Positions 35,779 through 49,197 of a stretch of 64,000 nt of DNA are shown here, one piece after another. Both the position numbers and the translations under genes were made by a program. Below the pieces are notes generated by a model, which saw nothing but the letters and a program-made list of their open reading frames with translations, searched no databases and had not been told where the DNA came from. Numbering within the stretch: the stretch's first letter is position 1; every line of letters starts with the position of its first letter. The stretch is from Adiantum capillus-veneris (lineage: Eukaryota; Streptophyta; Polypodiopsida; Polypodiales; Pteridaceae), in the NCBI GenBank assembly GCA_014529385.2, contig CM043965.1:18677412-18741411 (forward strand), written 5' to 3'.

Positions 35779-36902
35779 GCTTCTCTCATCATCTGATTGT
35801 GTAGCTTTCTCCCTCCTAGCTCTTTCACAGTCATGGCTTCAAGTGGTTCTAAAAAGGTTACCTTCTCCTTACCCTTGTCCCTCTCCTTTGATAGGGGTGG
35901 ATCCACTACTATGGCTTTTCCTTTCTCTATGTTTACAGGAAGATCAGGTGGTGGGGCTGGTGGAAGAGGTGGGATGGATGCTTGTAGTGGTGTCTGGGGT
36001 GGACGTAGAATTTGTGTTGGTAGGGGTGGTGCTCGGGGTGGGGGTGTTCTTTCTCTAGGGGGTGACAATTGGTTCCTCCTACCTCCTCTATTATAGTTTT
36101 GTCGTGGTTTGGGACAGTAGTACATACCGTGACCGTCTTCTCCGCAGTTGTAGCAATGATACTCCCTGTTTTGTCGTCGTGATCTTCCAGGGTCTTGATC
36201 TCTTTCTTGACTCCTCCCTTGTTGTATTAAGTGGACAGACAAATTCTGCAGTTGGTCAGTAATATGGGCCAACATATCTTGTTGGTCATCTCTTACCCCA
36301 AGAGCCGGTGGTGGTGGTGGAATGGTGGTTGTCGTAGTTGCTGGTCGATGCGATGTTCCTGATTTTGTTGACTCGGTTTCTTTGGCTTTCATTCGCAGCT
36401 TCTTGTCTTTAAGGCGAGCAATCTCAATTGCTAACTCGTACGTAGCCGGGAATCTACCTTTCACCTTCTCCTTGAGAAGCGGCCATAAGCCATGCGTGAA
36501 CCGGTCTTTTTTTAGAAAATCGGGTGCAGCTTCTCCCCTAGCCAGTGACTCAACCCACCGTTCCCACAAATCCACAAATTTGGACTCATAGGTGGCATAT
36601 TCTAAAAGACCCTCCTGCTTCAAGTCTCTCAGCTTGTCCCACAAATTTTCTGAAGTGGTACCTCCCCCAAAGCGCCTCTTAAAAGAGGTTTTTAAGGGTT
36701 CCCAGTCATCCTTGGTTGCTTGTGGAAGTGCATTGTACCATGATCTAGCTTCTAGCTTTATGAGATGCTTAAAGATTCTAACCCGGGACTCATCCGTATC
36801 TTTGTTGCTCACTACACATGCTACTTCAAAGTCATCTAGGAAGTCTGTTACCAAATCCTCCCCCTTCTTTCCTTTAAATGTTGGAAATGCTACACTTGCC
36901 AT
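35775..36902 (-). CDS. Gag polyprotein of nested gypsy element
   Basis: Starting at the likely ATG 36902 (MASVAFPTFKGKKGEDLVTD), this frame of about 375 codons is open throughout. A retrotransposon gag (capsid) domain includes KLEARSWYNALPQATKDDWE and FKRRFGGGTTSENLWDKLRD. A canonical CCHC knuckle, CYNCGEDGHGMYYC, lies near 36110. A Pro-rich linker (PPPRAPPLPTQILRPPQTPL) follows. Gag forms the particle that packages element RNA. An in-frame ATG also exists 10 codons upstream, but MASVAF matches the MANVSF start of the sister copy at 40104. The frame ends by shifting out of the protease frame. Confidence 0.8.
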   Translation of the reverse strand: MASVAFPTFKGKKGEDLVTDFLDDFEVACVVSNKDTDESRVRIFKHLIKLEARSWYNALPQATKDDWEPLKTSFKRRFGGGTTSENLWDKLRDLKQEGLLEYATYESKFVDLWERWVESLARGEAAPDFLKKDRFTHGLWPLLKEKVKGRFPATYELAIEIARLKDKKLRMKAKETESTKSGTSHRPATTTTTIPPPPPALGVRDDQQDMLAHITDQLQNLSVHLIQQGRSQERDQDPGRSRRQNREYHCYNCGEDGHGMYYCPKPRQNYNRGGRRNQLSPPRERTPPPRAPPLPTQILRPPQTPLQASIPPLPPAPPPDLPVNIEKGKAIVVDPPLSKERDKGKEKVTFLEPLEAMTVKELGGRKLHNQMMREA

Positions 36903-37221
36903 GATTACTGAGAGAGAGCTAGAAAGACACACTGCTTAACTTGCAAAAGTTTTTTTCTTCTTTACAAGGAGGCGTGTATACCCTCTTATACTAGGACATA
37001 GATTAAAACTTCAAACGGTACATTGCCTTGTACCAAAGGTAAGACAAATGGTTGATCTGATGCCAGAACCTCCAAAAACCGCTCCCCACTTGGCATGGTG
37101 TCAATGACATGCTAGTAGTGAACCTTCAAATCCAGTATTACCTTGATTGAGCGTACACGTGTTGGTATGTGTGATCTGTCTTGAGGTAGGTTGTACTGAT
37201 TCATGTGAAGCTTAGAGGTGC

Positions 37222-37687
37222 TTAGTCACTGTCCAAGCTTGTGGGAGAGGGTGGTGTTCTTTCCTGAAACAAACTCAGTAGATCCCTAGTTTCTCTAGTG
37301 AGAGTGTGAGCCAATGCTTCCGTTATCTGTGCTGCAGCATCAGGTGCGACTTGAAAACTGACTGTGATAATTACCTCGGTGACTTGAGTTACCCGATTCT
37401 CAAAGTAGAATAGTGTTGATTCTCTATTGTGTAGAGCTCCTTCCATTTTGTTGTTGTGGGTTGGTTGTAGGTTGCGGACATGGTTTCGACCTTCTCCTTC
37501 TTCTTCTTGGCACTTGGCCTATGTATATCCACTGGGTTTGGCGTGTTGGTTGACTCTCCCACTGCAAATCGATTACCGTTACGCCTGGCACTCGAGCTTC
37601 GATGGAGATGCGGAGTTTGTCTAGTTGTGCTTGGAGCTCTTCTTCTTCTGTCGTCCAATTAGCAAATCCTGCTAGCCATTCATCCAT
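37222..37687 (-). pseudogene. Small ORF upstream of gag in nested gypsy element
   Basis: From ATG 37687 the frame reads MDEWLAGFANWTTEEEELQA and continues about 85 codons. A second frame overlapping from 37446 continues as MEGALHNRESTLFYFENRVT and ESTLF...LSLFQERTPPSPT to 37222; a one-base shift would join them. The outer element carries a recognisable, decayed match at 41407 (MDE-stop-LREFSN-stop-RTEEEE). An extra ORF before gag is known from Ogre elements in the Tat lineage, although those are longer. Function unknown. Confidence 0.5.
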
Positions 37688-37747
37688 TCACAATAGTTTA
37701 AGGGTTTTAGTCTTGTAAACTGAAGGGTTTCATGAAAAGATCCTCAG

Positions 37748-37758
37748 TGGGGGCACCA
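37748..37758 (-). promoter_or_regulatory. Putative primer-binding site of nested gypsy element
   Basis: The minus strand reads TGGTGCCCCCA two bases inside the LTR end (TGTCA, then TT). The outer element has the same 11 bases beside its 5' LTR. The tRNA that would end in TGGGGGCACCA is not one I can name. Confidence 0.55.
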
Positions 37759-37760
37759 AA

Positions 37761-37970
37761 TGACAGGAGCAAAGCAAACTCCGAACCCCGACGGCCTCTA
37801 AAACACCGGGGACCAAATGGCGCGCCTCGAGCCTGTCATGGTAAAGCAAACAGGGGGCACCACCTAGCTTCAGCGGCTAGGACGCAAACAACACACCACC
37901 ATAACAAATTTTTCATCCAAGAGAGATGGATGCTTGGAAGTAATGATGAAGAGGAAAGGGAATGAGATCA

Positions 37971-38011
<41 letters not shown>

Positions 38012-39306
38012 AGGTATAGCGGCTTAGTACTTAGGCACCACAAAAGGATGGCGAATCCGCACACCCTTCACACATACACAAGCTCACTCCAAAACACAAG
38101 ACTAGGTGGCGATTCCGCACACCTCACATGGGCAAAACATTGCAAGAAAACATACTCACAAAACCTTAAGCTTTATTTAGAGAATTAGGCGATGAAATGG
38201 GGAGCATAGGGTAGGGGAATGAGAAGGGAGAGAGTGGTAGAGCACATGGTGGATAGGTGGGAGTTGATGGCGAAGACTCGCACGAGGATTATGGCCATCA
38301 TCCTTCATTTAGTTGCCCTTCATCTTCCATAGCCAAGGGTGTAGAGGTCATGCTCAAAACAAGCATGGTGATTGCGGTGATGGTGATGGTGATGGTGTGG
38401 GTGTGTGTGTGTCTGCACTAGGCACACACAGTGCATAGTGTGTTCTTTGGTGATGTTGTGTGTTTTTGTGTGATGGTGACCCCTCTTTATATAGGGGAGG
38501 AGGGGGGGCAGAAATTCTAGAATTTAGAAATGAAGAAATCATTATCTACATAGGCCATGTGACTGTGGGCCCCACTTGTCTGGCTGTGTGTATATGTGCC
38601 AGAACAGCAGTCTCATGAGAGAGAGACTAAGATAGAGAGATGGGTTGATGAAAAAAAGTGAGAGGTGACATGGAGAATAAAGTAATTACAAGAGGGGAGA
38701 GAGAGGAGTGTGTTCAGAGGTGAATCTGTGTGCAGATGTGTGTGAACACAAGAAAAATCAGGTAACCACCGGGTGGGGATGGGTCTGTGGGCACCTTTTT
38801 TTAGTGAAACTGAGTGTGTGTGAGTGTGGGGGAGGTTATTTAGCTACAAGACAAGAGACATGGCGCCCTTTAGAGAGAGGGGGGGGTATTTGGGTCATGG
38901 GATATGATAGGAGAGAGCAAGGGGGGGGTGGGGTATACTATTTTGGAAGATAGGGTAAGTTTCATGTGAGTTAGGGTGCATTATTGGTGAGTTAGAATGC
39001 ATTATTGGTGAGAGGTGGGGTAGCTTGAGGGGAGAGAGAAAGGAGAAAGGACAAGGGGAAGAGAGAGGGGGTTGACCTTTTGAGTGGAGGAGAGGAAAAG
39101 GGACACGTGGCGGGGAAACAGTGAAGAAAAAGGAGGCAAGGTGGGGATGGGCTGCCCCGCAGGCATGAGGTGGCCTATTTTACCTTTCTCATATATTTAC
39201 ATAATCATACTTTATTTTTTCTTACTTTTTCCAATGTCTTTTATCACTCCCTCCCTAAGAGGGGGTTTTCATGGGGTGAGGACGAGAGAAGAGGGGTATG
39301 GGAGCT
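37761..39306 (-). mobile_element. 5' LTR of nested gypsy element (about 1.5 kb)
   Basis: Starts TGACAGGAGCAAAGC next to the putative primer site. It contains the GGGGCACCACCTAG motif shared with LTRs at 41483 and 13400, a GA tract at 37973-38005, a minus-strand TATA box (CTATATAAAG near 38485) and, from 38825, the 480-bp block also found at 34606-35088. The right end at 39306 is placed where gag coding of the outer element resumes. The terminal bases there are not a clear CA, so that boundary is approximate. Confidence 0.6.
37973..38005. repeat. (GA)n microsatellite in nested LTR
   Basis: About 17 GA units within the 5' LTR of the nested element. Confidence 0.9.
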
Positions 39307-40104
39307 TGGCTTGTGAAAAGCCCCCATCAATGCCATGGCCGTCCTCTTCATAGTTGTAACAATGGTCGTACTGATTTTGTCTTCGCTGCCTTCTTCCTTG
39401 CTCTGGATTTTTGGCAGGTGCATGCACTTGCTGCACCAGATGTATTCAAAGATTCTCTAACTGGTTAATGATTTGGTTGAGCAGGTCTTGTTGATCTTCA
39501 TCCGATTCTTATGGCTGATTCCTCTGGACGGTTGCTACAAGTGCAACTATGTGTGGTCGGGCCCTAACCGGTTCCTCTTCCTCGGTAGTTCTGAATGTAG
39601 ACGCACTTTATTATCTTAAGGCGGGCTACTTCAATTGCTACCTCATATGTAGCAGGAAACCTTCCCTTCACCTTCTCTTTAAAAATTGGCCATAGACCTG
39701 CCAAAAACCGGTCTTTTTTTAAGGAAATCGGGTGCCCCTTCGCACTCCCTCAGCGATGCAACCCATCGTCCGCATAGATCCACAAACTTTGATTTGTATG
39801 CTGCATATTTAGTCATACTTCCTTTCCTCCACTCCATCAGCAATTGCCACAATTTCTCCGATGTGGTGCCTTCTCCAAAGTGTTTTAGAAATGCTGCTCT
39901 TAGCAGGTCCCACCTCTCCTTGGTGGCTTGCACCAAGGCGTTGTACCATGATCTTGCTTCCACTTTCATTAACAATGAAAAAATACGTAGACGGGAAGCA
40001 TCATCATCCCTTCCAAAGATGACACATTCTATTTCAAGATTATATAGGAAATCCAAAGCATCTTCCCCCACCTTACCCGTGAAGGTCGAGAAGGAAACGT
40101 TTGC
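39307..40104 (-). pseudogene. Gag of outer Tat-like element, truncated by nested insertion
   Basis: From ATG 40104 (MANVSFSTFTGKVGEDALDF) the frame parallels the nested element's gag: KVEARSWYNALVQATKERWD, FLKHFGEGTTSEKLWQLLME and KSKFVDLCGRWVASLRECEG. At DFLKK, a run of seven T residues (39716-39722 on the plus strand) shifts the frame; the next phase continues DRFLAGLWPIFKEKVKGRFP. It ends in a degenerate zinc knuckle (CYNYEEDGHGID, two Cys lost) at 39330, just before the nested LTR. The matching protease and RT resume at 34620. Confidence 0.75.
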
Positions 40105-41470
40105 CATTGCAAAACACAAATTTCAAATTCTTTTTTCTTTTTTCCTTATCTACAAATGACTTAGTTTTTTTCTTATAAGGTTGGGTGGATAGATCAAAAC
40201 ATGATGATAATTGAAACATTAAAGGAGTGATGGTAGTCCAACATGAGAAGGATAACGGGGTTTGGAGAGCTAAAGATCTCTCCTACCACCGCAACACCAA
40301 ACTGATACACAATCTTTTGCTGATAAAAGATCTTCCTATCTACATATATATGTAAGTGCATGTGTTGTAGAAACCTAAACAAAAAAGCAATTGGTCCATT
40401 ATCCACGATGCACAGAGTGTAGAGTACTCACTTATACCCTTACCATTATGGTGTTGACAAGTCAGGACATCCACAAGAGGTCATCGCCCTTCATAGGTTC
40501 CCGCTTCTCTTCATTGCACATCACGTATGGAGTGATGGCGACTTGTTTGACCACTCCTAACCTTTTAGCTAGCAACAATTGCAACTAGTTACTATAATCA
40601 GCTTGTTGCATGAATTCCACACCATTTAATTGTAGCTCATCTCTGACCCATTGGGTTTCACCCATGGTAGTAGACAATTTCTTTAATTTAGGATGGGTTG
40701 TACGGGGAGAGGAGGAAGTCTCTCTACCTGTGATCCCAAATAGCAAGGACAATAGCCAAACCACTCCACTCTAGGGCATGGAAACCTCCTTATCATCTCT
40801 GCTTTGGGGTTCTCAAAGTGAACGGCAGCACTCGCATGCACTCCATGAATCGATAGGCGACCTTTTGCCACTTTGCTTCAAATGACCTTCTTTTTGGAAA
40901 ACTAGGCACTATTCTGCTTTCCGAACTCGAAGCACTTGCATGGCCAGTTGTTTCTCCTTCCTTGGGGGTCACGTGATTTAGGATTGGCCTAGCCCTCCTT
41001 TTCCCTTGGCACGAGGAGCCCCTTTGGGCCACTTAGGAGTTGAGGCTACACTTTTATTTTCAGATTCCTTGGGAAAGAGAGGCATCACTAACCTCTTTCC
41101 TTCCTTAATATGGATGATTTCTCCATGGTGGACATCGATGTAGAGGATTTATGCATCTCCTTTACTTCCATCGATGTCACTCATTGATAGAGTGCAGTAG
41201 GTGACGATAATGAGAGCAGCCTGCTGCCCTCCCTCTGGTGGCTCTTGATTTACGACTAGAATGAGAGCTGCTAGATGGAAAAATTACTTCTTGGATGTTG
41301 ACGACGGTGTATTCCGGCAGGAGCACTTTGATGAAAGCTATTCGTGCTTCTTCAATTTCTTCCTCTTCCGTTCTTTAATTGGAGAATTCCCTCAGTCACT
41401 CGTCCATGGTCGACAATGTGCATTACTTTTAGCATTGTAAGCTGAAGTGTTTCGAGAAGCCCTCCTACAT
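40105..41470 (-). pseudogene. 5' leader of outer Tat-like element with decayed pre-gag ORF
   Basis: About 1.4 kb between the primer site and gag. A frame beginning at 41407 (MDE, then stop, LREFSN, stop, RTEEEEIEEAR) is homologous to the pre-gag ORF of the nested element, with two Trp codons turned into stops. A further frame at 40793-41032 (PKRRSFEAKWQKVAYRFMEC) may be its tail. Confidence 0.45.
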
Positions 41471-41471
41471 G

Positions 41472-41480
41472 GGGGCACCA
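41472..41480 (-). promoter_or_regulatory. Putative primer-binding site of outer Tat-like element
   Basis: The minus strand reads TGGTGCCCCC, two bases from the LTR end, as in the nested element. Confidence 0.5.
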
Positions 41481-41631
41481 AATGACAAGCGCAAGCACAA
41501 AATGGACCCCAGCGGGCTCTACACTAGGACCGTGCATGCCAAACTCCTCACGGAGAGTGAATTGGGGGCACCACCTAGCTTTTAGTGGCTAGGATGTGGA
41601 CACCAGCAATGCAAATAACACTAATTACAGC

Positions 41632-41768
<137 letters not shown>

Positions 41769-42789
41769 ACGAAGACGTAGACGTAGATGATGAAACCCCC
41801 TCGGGACGTGAGGGAAAACTTGATTCAAGGTGGTATTTAGAGAAACCTTTTTTTTGGCGAGATGGAGGCCGTGGTGATAGAGATAGAGCGAGAGAGAGAG
41901 AGAGCCTATAGTGCATCCTCTAGGGAAAATTCACGTGTATGAAGGTCCTACTCTTGTGTGTAGCGACCCTTGGAGTCAGTGTGTGTGCATGGATTCCTTC
42001 TCAAGTGCTGACTCCTCGATAGTGACCTCTTAGTGCTCTTCGATTTTTGCAGGTTGCGTTAGTTTAACATAAACTGAATAGATTAGGGCCCTAAGCTGGA
42101 GAGACAAAGCAGGCATACGGGTCCCGGATGGTTGAATGGCGCTTTGTTTTGGGAGGAACAATAAATGATACTCTCCTAGGTGAGCCTTTGTGACCATCAC
42201 CTACAGAGAGGTGGAATATAGAATTGATTTTTCTTACAAGGTTTTGGATTGAAAAAGAAAAATGGATTACCCTACGGATGTTTACTACAGAGATGCGTCA
42301 TGGACGAGATGTCGGTGGATTGCAGGCTTTACTGGTGCCATGATCTAGCACGCTCGTCAACTTCGGTGCCGGTTGGGGCATGCCTTCGACGCCTTTCTTC
42401 AAATTGTGGTTGTCATCGCGTGATCTTGGTGTGCTTTTCAATGCGTCCTCATCCGTCTTTGTTGCTTCTTTTCTGCTTCCGTGTGTACCGTGTGTGTGCA
42501 TTGTTAATGTGTATGTGACTATGTGTGTGTACTCATGCGTGTAGTGTATGTATGTGTATGTGAGTGTGTATGTGTGTTTATAAAAAGAGAGAGAATGGAC
42601 TGAATTTTATAGGACGAGAGAGAGAAAAGAGTGAGCAAGAGATAGATGGGTCTGTGTGAGTACATGAGTGTGTGTGTGTGTAGGGTAGGAGAGATAGAGA
42701 GAGACTTCTTACATAGAGATCGAGAGAGAGTGGGAGAGAGGGTTGAACGAGAGAGACATGGAGAGAGAGCAAGAGATGGGGAGAGAGAG

Positions 42790-42867
42790 GCTGAGTGTGT
42801 GTGTGTGTGTGTGTGTGTGTATGGAAAGAGAGAGAGAGATGTTTCTCCACTAGCTGTTGTCGACACA

Positions 42868-42939
<72 letters not shown>

Positions 42940-42985
42940 TTATGGCTTCCGATAATGGATGAGAGAGAGAGAGAGAGAGAGATGA
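42790..42985. repeat. GT and GA tracts in U3 of outer LTR
   Basis: (TG)n near 42800-42820 and (GA)n at 42869-42935 with unique spacers, in the same order as in the partner LTR at 29880-30133. Confidence 0.9.
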
Positions 42986-43172
42986 TAATGGAGGAGAGAG
43001 AGCAAGGGTGTGGTGCCAAGCTGGGGTGACCCCTCTGTGGGCCCACATGTCAAGGAGGGAGGGGTGGCGCATGCAAGAAAAAAAAAGTTTTTTAAAAATA
43101 TTTTTTTCTTGTATTATGCTCCCCAGCGAGTAGGGTTTTTTACCCACGGCCATGGCTCCGAAAGCCGGCCGT

Positions 43173-44410
43173 GAACACTTTTGAACCCACCACCAAACTT
43201 GGTGTCAAACCCACTCAATAGAAGCAAATATGGAAAATGATGGTGTGCTTACAAACATGAGTACCATGTGAGTGCCATCAATTTCAATGCCCTGGAGTGG
43301 GGGGGGGGGGGGGGGGGGGGGGATGTCGAATTTACCATTGTGCACAGTAAGAGCCATATCCCATCCATAGGCTCTGGAAACTACGGGGGCTGCATGCTCT
43401 GCTAAACATCTCTCACACATGGGGATGTGTTGTAGCCTCTACAATATTTCTACAATTAGTTGATAATTGCAGCACTTCAAGTGTGCCAACACCGAGTCGG
43501 AGAAGTGACGAGTGATTGCGGGTTATCAAGCCTAATTTAGAGCCTAGGTCATCAGAGAGAGAAATTTATACGGGCAGTCTGTTAAATGGGTTGAAAGGGG
43601 CATAATAAATGCCGACTCCTTGTGAAATGGTTGCTGGCATTGTAGGCATTGCAAGCCCTTAGCGTGATGAGCTTCTTATGATGGCGCAATTGTGGTTGTG
43701 TTGTTCTAAGTAAGTGATGGGGACCAATGTCTCCATGGCATGTTGAGAATCTTGGCTCTTAGAACTATTGTGAATCCTACTAAGTAAGCAATGGGGCAGA
43801 ATGTCTCTAGGGCCTGTTGAGAAGCAAGCATCCTTGATGTATTGGTGTTGGTCAAGGGATATGAAGTAAAGACTTCTCTCCAAATATAGTCTCTTGGATA
43901 CACTTATACACCTATATGAGGATATGGCTAGCAAGATGTATTGAGGGAGCTTCGCATTGTTTGCAAAGGATGCAAGAAGGGGGATTAGTCATAGATGCAT
44001 TCTGGATAATTTTTTTAATATGTGCCATGCATTAAGCACTCAACTCTACTATGATTGATGAAAAAATGTCCTTACTAGCATGAGGAAAGGATATATCCTC
44101 GCAACCCACTTGCATGGTAGATCTTTCAAAGCCACAAGGAGTCACTGAGAAGCTTCCTATCTAGCACATCATGCTAAATATGTTAAATAATGATAGAGCA
44201 AATAGTTTTCTCCAGTTTTCGAACTATGTGGCGTGGTGGTTTTTCTCTAAATTCCGATTTTTAGAGTATGTGGAGTGGGGGGGTTTTCTCTAAATGTTGT
44301 CTCCTTAAATGTGGTAATGCAAAGAATGAGAAAGCTCCATGCTTGCACTATTGTTGATGCCCAATGCATTGTGTTTGCAATGCTTTGTATGATGTATCAA
44401 AGTGAGTCAC

Positions 44411-44412
<2 letters not shown>
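43173..44412. other. Unassigned DNA with a G24 homopolymer
   Basis: A run of about 24 G lies at 43299-43322. Two diverged ~75-bp repeats begin near 43711 and 43785 (AAGTGATGGGG and AAGCAATGGGG). No frame with recognisable domains. Confidence 0.5.

Positions 44413-44473
<61 letters not shown>
44413..44473. repeat. (GA)n microsatellite
   Basis: About 30 GA units. Confidence 0.95.
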
Positions 44474-44477
<4 letters not shown>

Positions 44478-44613
44478 TATATTCCTTCCTAATTAGTACT
44501 AATATTAAATCATTATTTTAGTTGATAGTAGAGAGATTCATTAATAAGCTTTTTATTGAACTGCTGTCGTAGGCAGCATCGAGTTGGAGGCGGTGAGAGT
44601 CTCACTCATATAT

Positions 44614-45024
44614 TCAATATGCATACCTTTGTGTAGCCAATGAAGCTTGCAGTACTGATTGCTGAGTGAAGAGCTCAAAACTGAATCCCCACATTTTGTG
44701 TTGCAAAAGCACACGGAAATGTTGCTCTTTGGGGAGGGTCACCCAGATTACACTGGATCCAAAAATGGGGGATGTCTTTTTTACCCAATGTGTGTGCGCC
44801 AATGAGGACCCTTGCCCCTGCCTCTCTCTTTACCTCCACCCGTCTGAACCCAACCTAATTGACACGGAGTCTTTCAATGGGAATCTACCATTCAAAATCA
44901 ATTGAGTGGTGTCAATTAAAAAGTGAAGTGGTGTTGTACCTTTCACCTCATGGCATAGCTCATTTTGATGGCTAGCATCTCTTCTCAAAGATTTTGCCAA
45001 AATATCTATGACCTCACAAGACAA
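44614..45024 (-). pseudogene. Possible decayed ORF of unknown function
   Basis: Two minus-strand frames in the same phase, 45024-44830 and 44802-44614, separated by a single stop, read like protein (LRRDASHQNELCHEVKGTTP, then PIFGSSVIWVTLPKEQHFRV). No domain recognised. It may be a chance frame. Confidence 0.2.
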
Positions 45025-45768
45025 ATTAAATTTTGCATTAATGGATGTGTGGAGGAGAAAATTTTCACTTTATAATTCTTAAAGATGGAGAGAGATGCAT
45101 TTAGTGCATTGTAATGCTTGTGATGTATGGTTTGGAGTTGGCATTGTGCTCCACATTTACAATAATACCGTAGGGAATGTGCCCTTCCCCTGCCATTTTT
45201 ATCCCCTCCATTGTTAAACTTGGGGACTTATGCTTCTCCTCGAGTGTTGGAGGGACTTTCTTATTTTAAAAATATTAGAGTTGCACAAAGAAGAACTCAT
45301 TATTGTCGATGTTATGCAAGCCTGTACAATTTAGATTGCCATGCCATAGTGTACCCTCCTTTTGTCCTTTAATTCGGCATCACAAAAGCTTTTCAATTTT
45401 TGTCATCTTTATCTACATTGTTTTCAATAGAGATGACATAAATTCATTGCTTTGACGCGTACATGATGGAATCTAGTTCTAAGTACTTTTGAGATCACAT
45501 AGAGAACTGAAACCAAAATATAAGTGTACCTTTGGTATTGATTGTATACATCAAAGCACAACCTTGGATGGATCAACTCCTAAACCTTCCTTTCATAGTT
45601 CCACCACCTTGCCACTAGTATGTGTTTTACCATGGCCATCCTTTTTGTGACTTTCTCCAGCATGTCAAATATCGCACACTTTTTCTATCACTCTTGCCAT
45701 TACCTGCACTTGTTTTGATTTTCTTGCTCTCAAGATAGGTTGAATCTGGCGTATTGTCCGCTTACACA

Positions 45769-45814
<46 letters not shown>

Positions 45815-47559
45815 AAAACAAAAAAACTCACACTCAAGGACAAACCTTGAAGTTTATAGAGAGATGCACTCCAATTAGGACCCGGGAGCAGCCAGAAACA
45901 CTCTTTCTCTCTCTTCTACCTCGGTAATCAAGTAGACACAGAAGCTCTCTTTGTCTCTCAAGTTCTTATTGGTGATTCCTTTTACAAGAGCCAATATTTG
46001 TAACATTCCCATCCCTCCTGCTCTAGTCCTTACATTCATCATTGTCATCATTGCAAACAACTATTTGTCTACTATCAACATTGCTTCCAAGTTCTTGCTC
46101 CTCTTTCAACCTAGTGGCACAGCGAAAATCCTTTTGTGGTCTCTATGTTTGTGAGAGTCGTCACTTCTAGCATATCCATTCTACAATCATGAAGTTATCT
46201 AAGAGTCTTTGATCCCCACCCCTACAATCAAGCCCCTTGATATATATTCTCTTTGTCATGGTCTCTTTGTGTTTCAAACATTCTCTCACACTCATGTCTA
46301 TTGCAATCTCCATCACCAGGTCTTTTGTGTTATTTGCCAGCATGGTCACCATGTTAATTATCATTGTCATGTCGCTCATGTATACTATGATCTCCGAGGA
46401 AAATGACACCAAGAATTGAAAAGGATGTCTTGATCTTGTTCAAAAGAATTTGTGCAGTTGTCTTTCTCACAAAAATGAGATTCTCCTTCTCCAAGCACAA
46501 GGAAAAGCCCCGCAAAATGCCTCCCCACAAACCTATTTACAAAAGAGGTTAATGTTACATTTTTAGTATTTGTGGGACGCGTGTTTAACCTCATTTCTAT
46601 CTTATTGCAGACATAGCGAGAACCACAAATATAATTGTCAATCCATGGGACAAAGATGACTCGACTAGTGCATAGAGGCTACAAGAGGCTGTCAATCTCT
46701 TGGAAAACAATAGAAAACTCGCATCTAACTCAAGCTACACTCAAATGATAGAAATCACCAAAATCTAGTCGCTAACCGACAAACAAATCATAACCCTTAT
46801 AGCATCAAACAACATCCAAACGTCACAAAACTTCTAGGACATGTTTATGACACCTAAGCACACATGCTTATGGTCTCAAATCTCACTTTAGGTCAAGTGC
46901 AAAAAAAGCTAGTCATTTTCAACCCATGCATCTAAATGCTTAGAAATGATGCCCCAATACCCCACCTATGATTTTTAAGCTTAAATTCCTACTTATGAAG
47001 AAATTAGGCCACGGGTCGACGACGCAAAAAGCTACAGATTACCATGAAATGCTTACATCAATGCATAGAGCTCTTACCTACAGTTGCAATGCAACAAACG
47101 GCATTGCAATGTGACAACAGAGAAGAGAGTAGGAAGCGCGAGAAGGAGAGAAGTGAGCATTGTTAGCTCACACTGTGCTCTATTATCCAAAATACTTACA
47201 AAAATTGGCTTATATACATTAGCCAAGGTTTCTGTGGTCAAAACTAATAATCTAGGAGCTTTAACTAAATATAGGTTGATACAATCTAGAAGATTGTAGC
47301 CCCGGCTCATCAATTACACTGTTTATCTGGAAAGTAGGAGCTACAACATTCCCGATTCATCAAAATAATAAGTGTTTTTACAATAAAAGCTCCCAAACAT
47401 GTTATCCGCGTTAGATTGCTGCTAACAATATTTTTTGATAACCATCCACCTGTTCGAATCTTTTTAGTATCCTTTGCTTGTAAATGTATGGGCACTACAC
47501 TCGAAGAGTGAGCCATTTTCTTGGAACTCCTCTCTCTCATATGATCCCCCCCCCTAGCT
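45025..47559. other. Unassigned DNA
   Basis: Short CT and CA runs at 45773-45814. No coding frame or element boundary that I can support. Confidence 0.45.
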
Positions 47560-47575
47560 CTAGCGATATCGCTAG
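47560..47575. repeat. Perfect 16-bp palindrome sharing its core with 6626-6701
   Basis: CTAGCGATATCGCTAG. The central 12 bases AGCGATATCGCT are the same as in the two palindromes near 6.6 kb. Confidence 0.8.
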
Positions 47576-47765
47576 TGGAGTGGGGTTTGCCTCAAACAAA
47601 GTGGGCGCCCTTTGGCCCTTGTGTGAAATGGTCCCAACTACCATGAGTCAACACACCAACAATCATTGTCGGACATTGTCGCCAACCTCTAGACCAACGT
47701 TATGTAGCTCTCACGGCCACCCACATGATGAGGGAGAGAGAGATGCCATGGCTAGGCTCCCCCAT

Positions 47766-47767
<2 letters not shown>

Positions 47768-47823
<56 letters not shown>
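47768..47823. repeat. (CT)n microsatellite
   Basis: About 28 CT units. Confidence 0.95.
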
Positions 47824-49183
<1,360 letters not shown>

Positions 49184-49185
49184 AC

Positions 49186-49197
49186 TGGTATCAGAGC
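49186..49197 (+). promoter_or_regulatory. Primer-binding site, initiator tRNA-Met
   Basis: TGGTATCAGAGC lies two bases inside the 5' LTR, matching the initiator tRNA-Met primer site standard for Ty1/copia. Confidence 0.93.
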
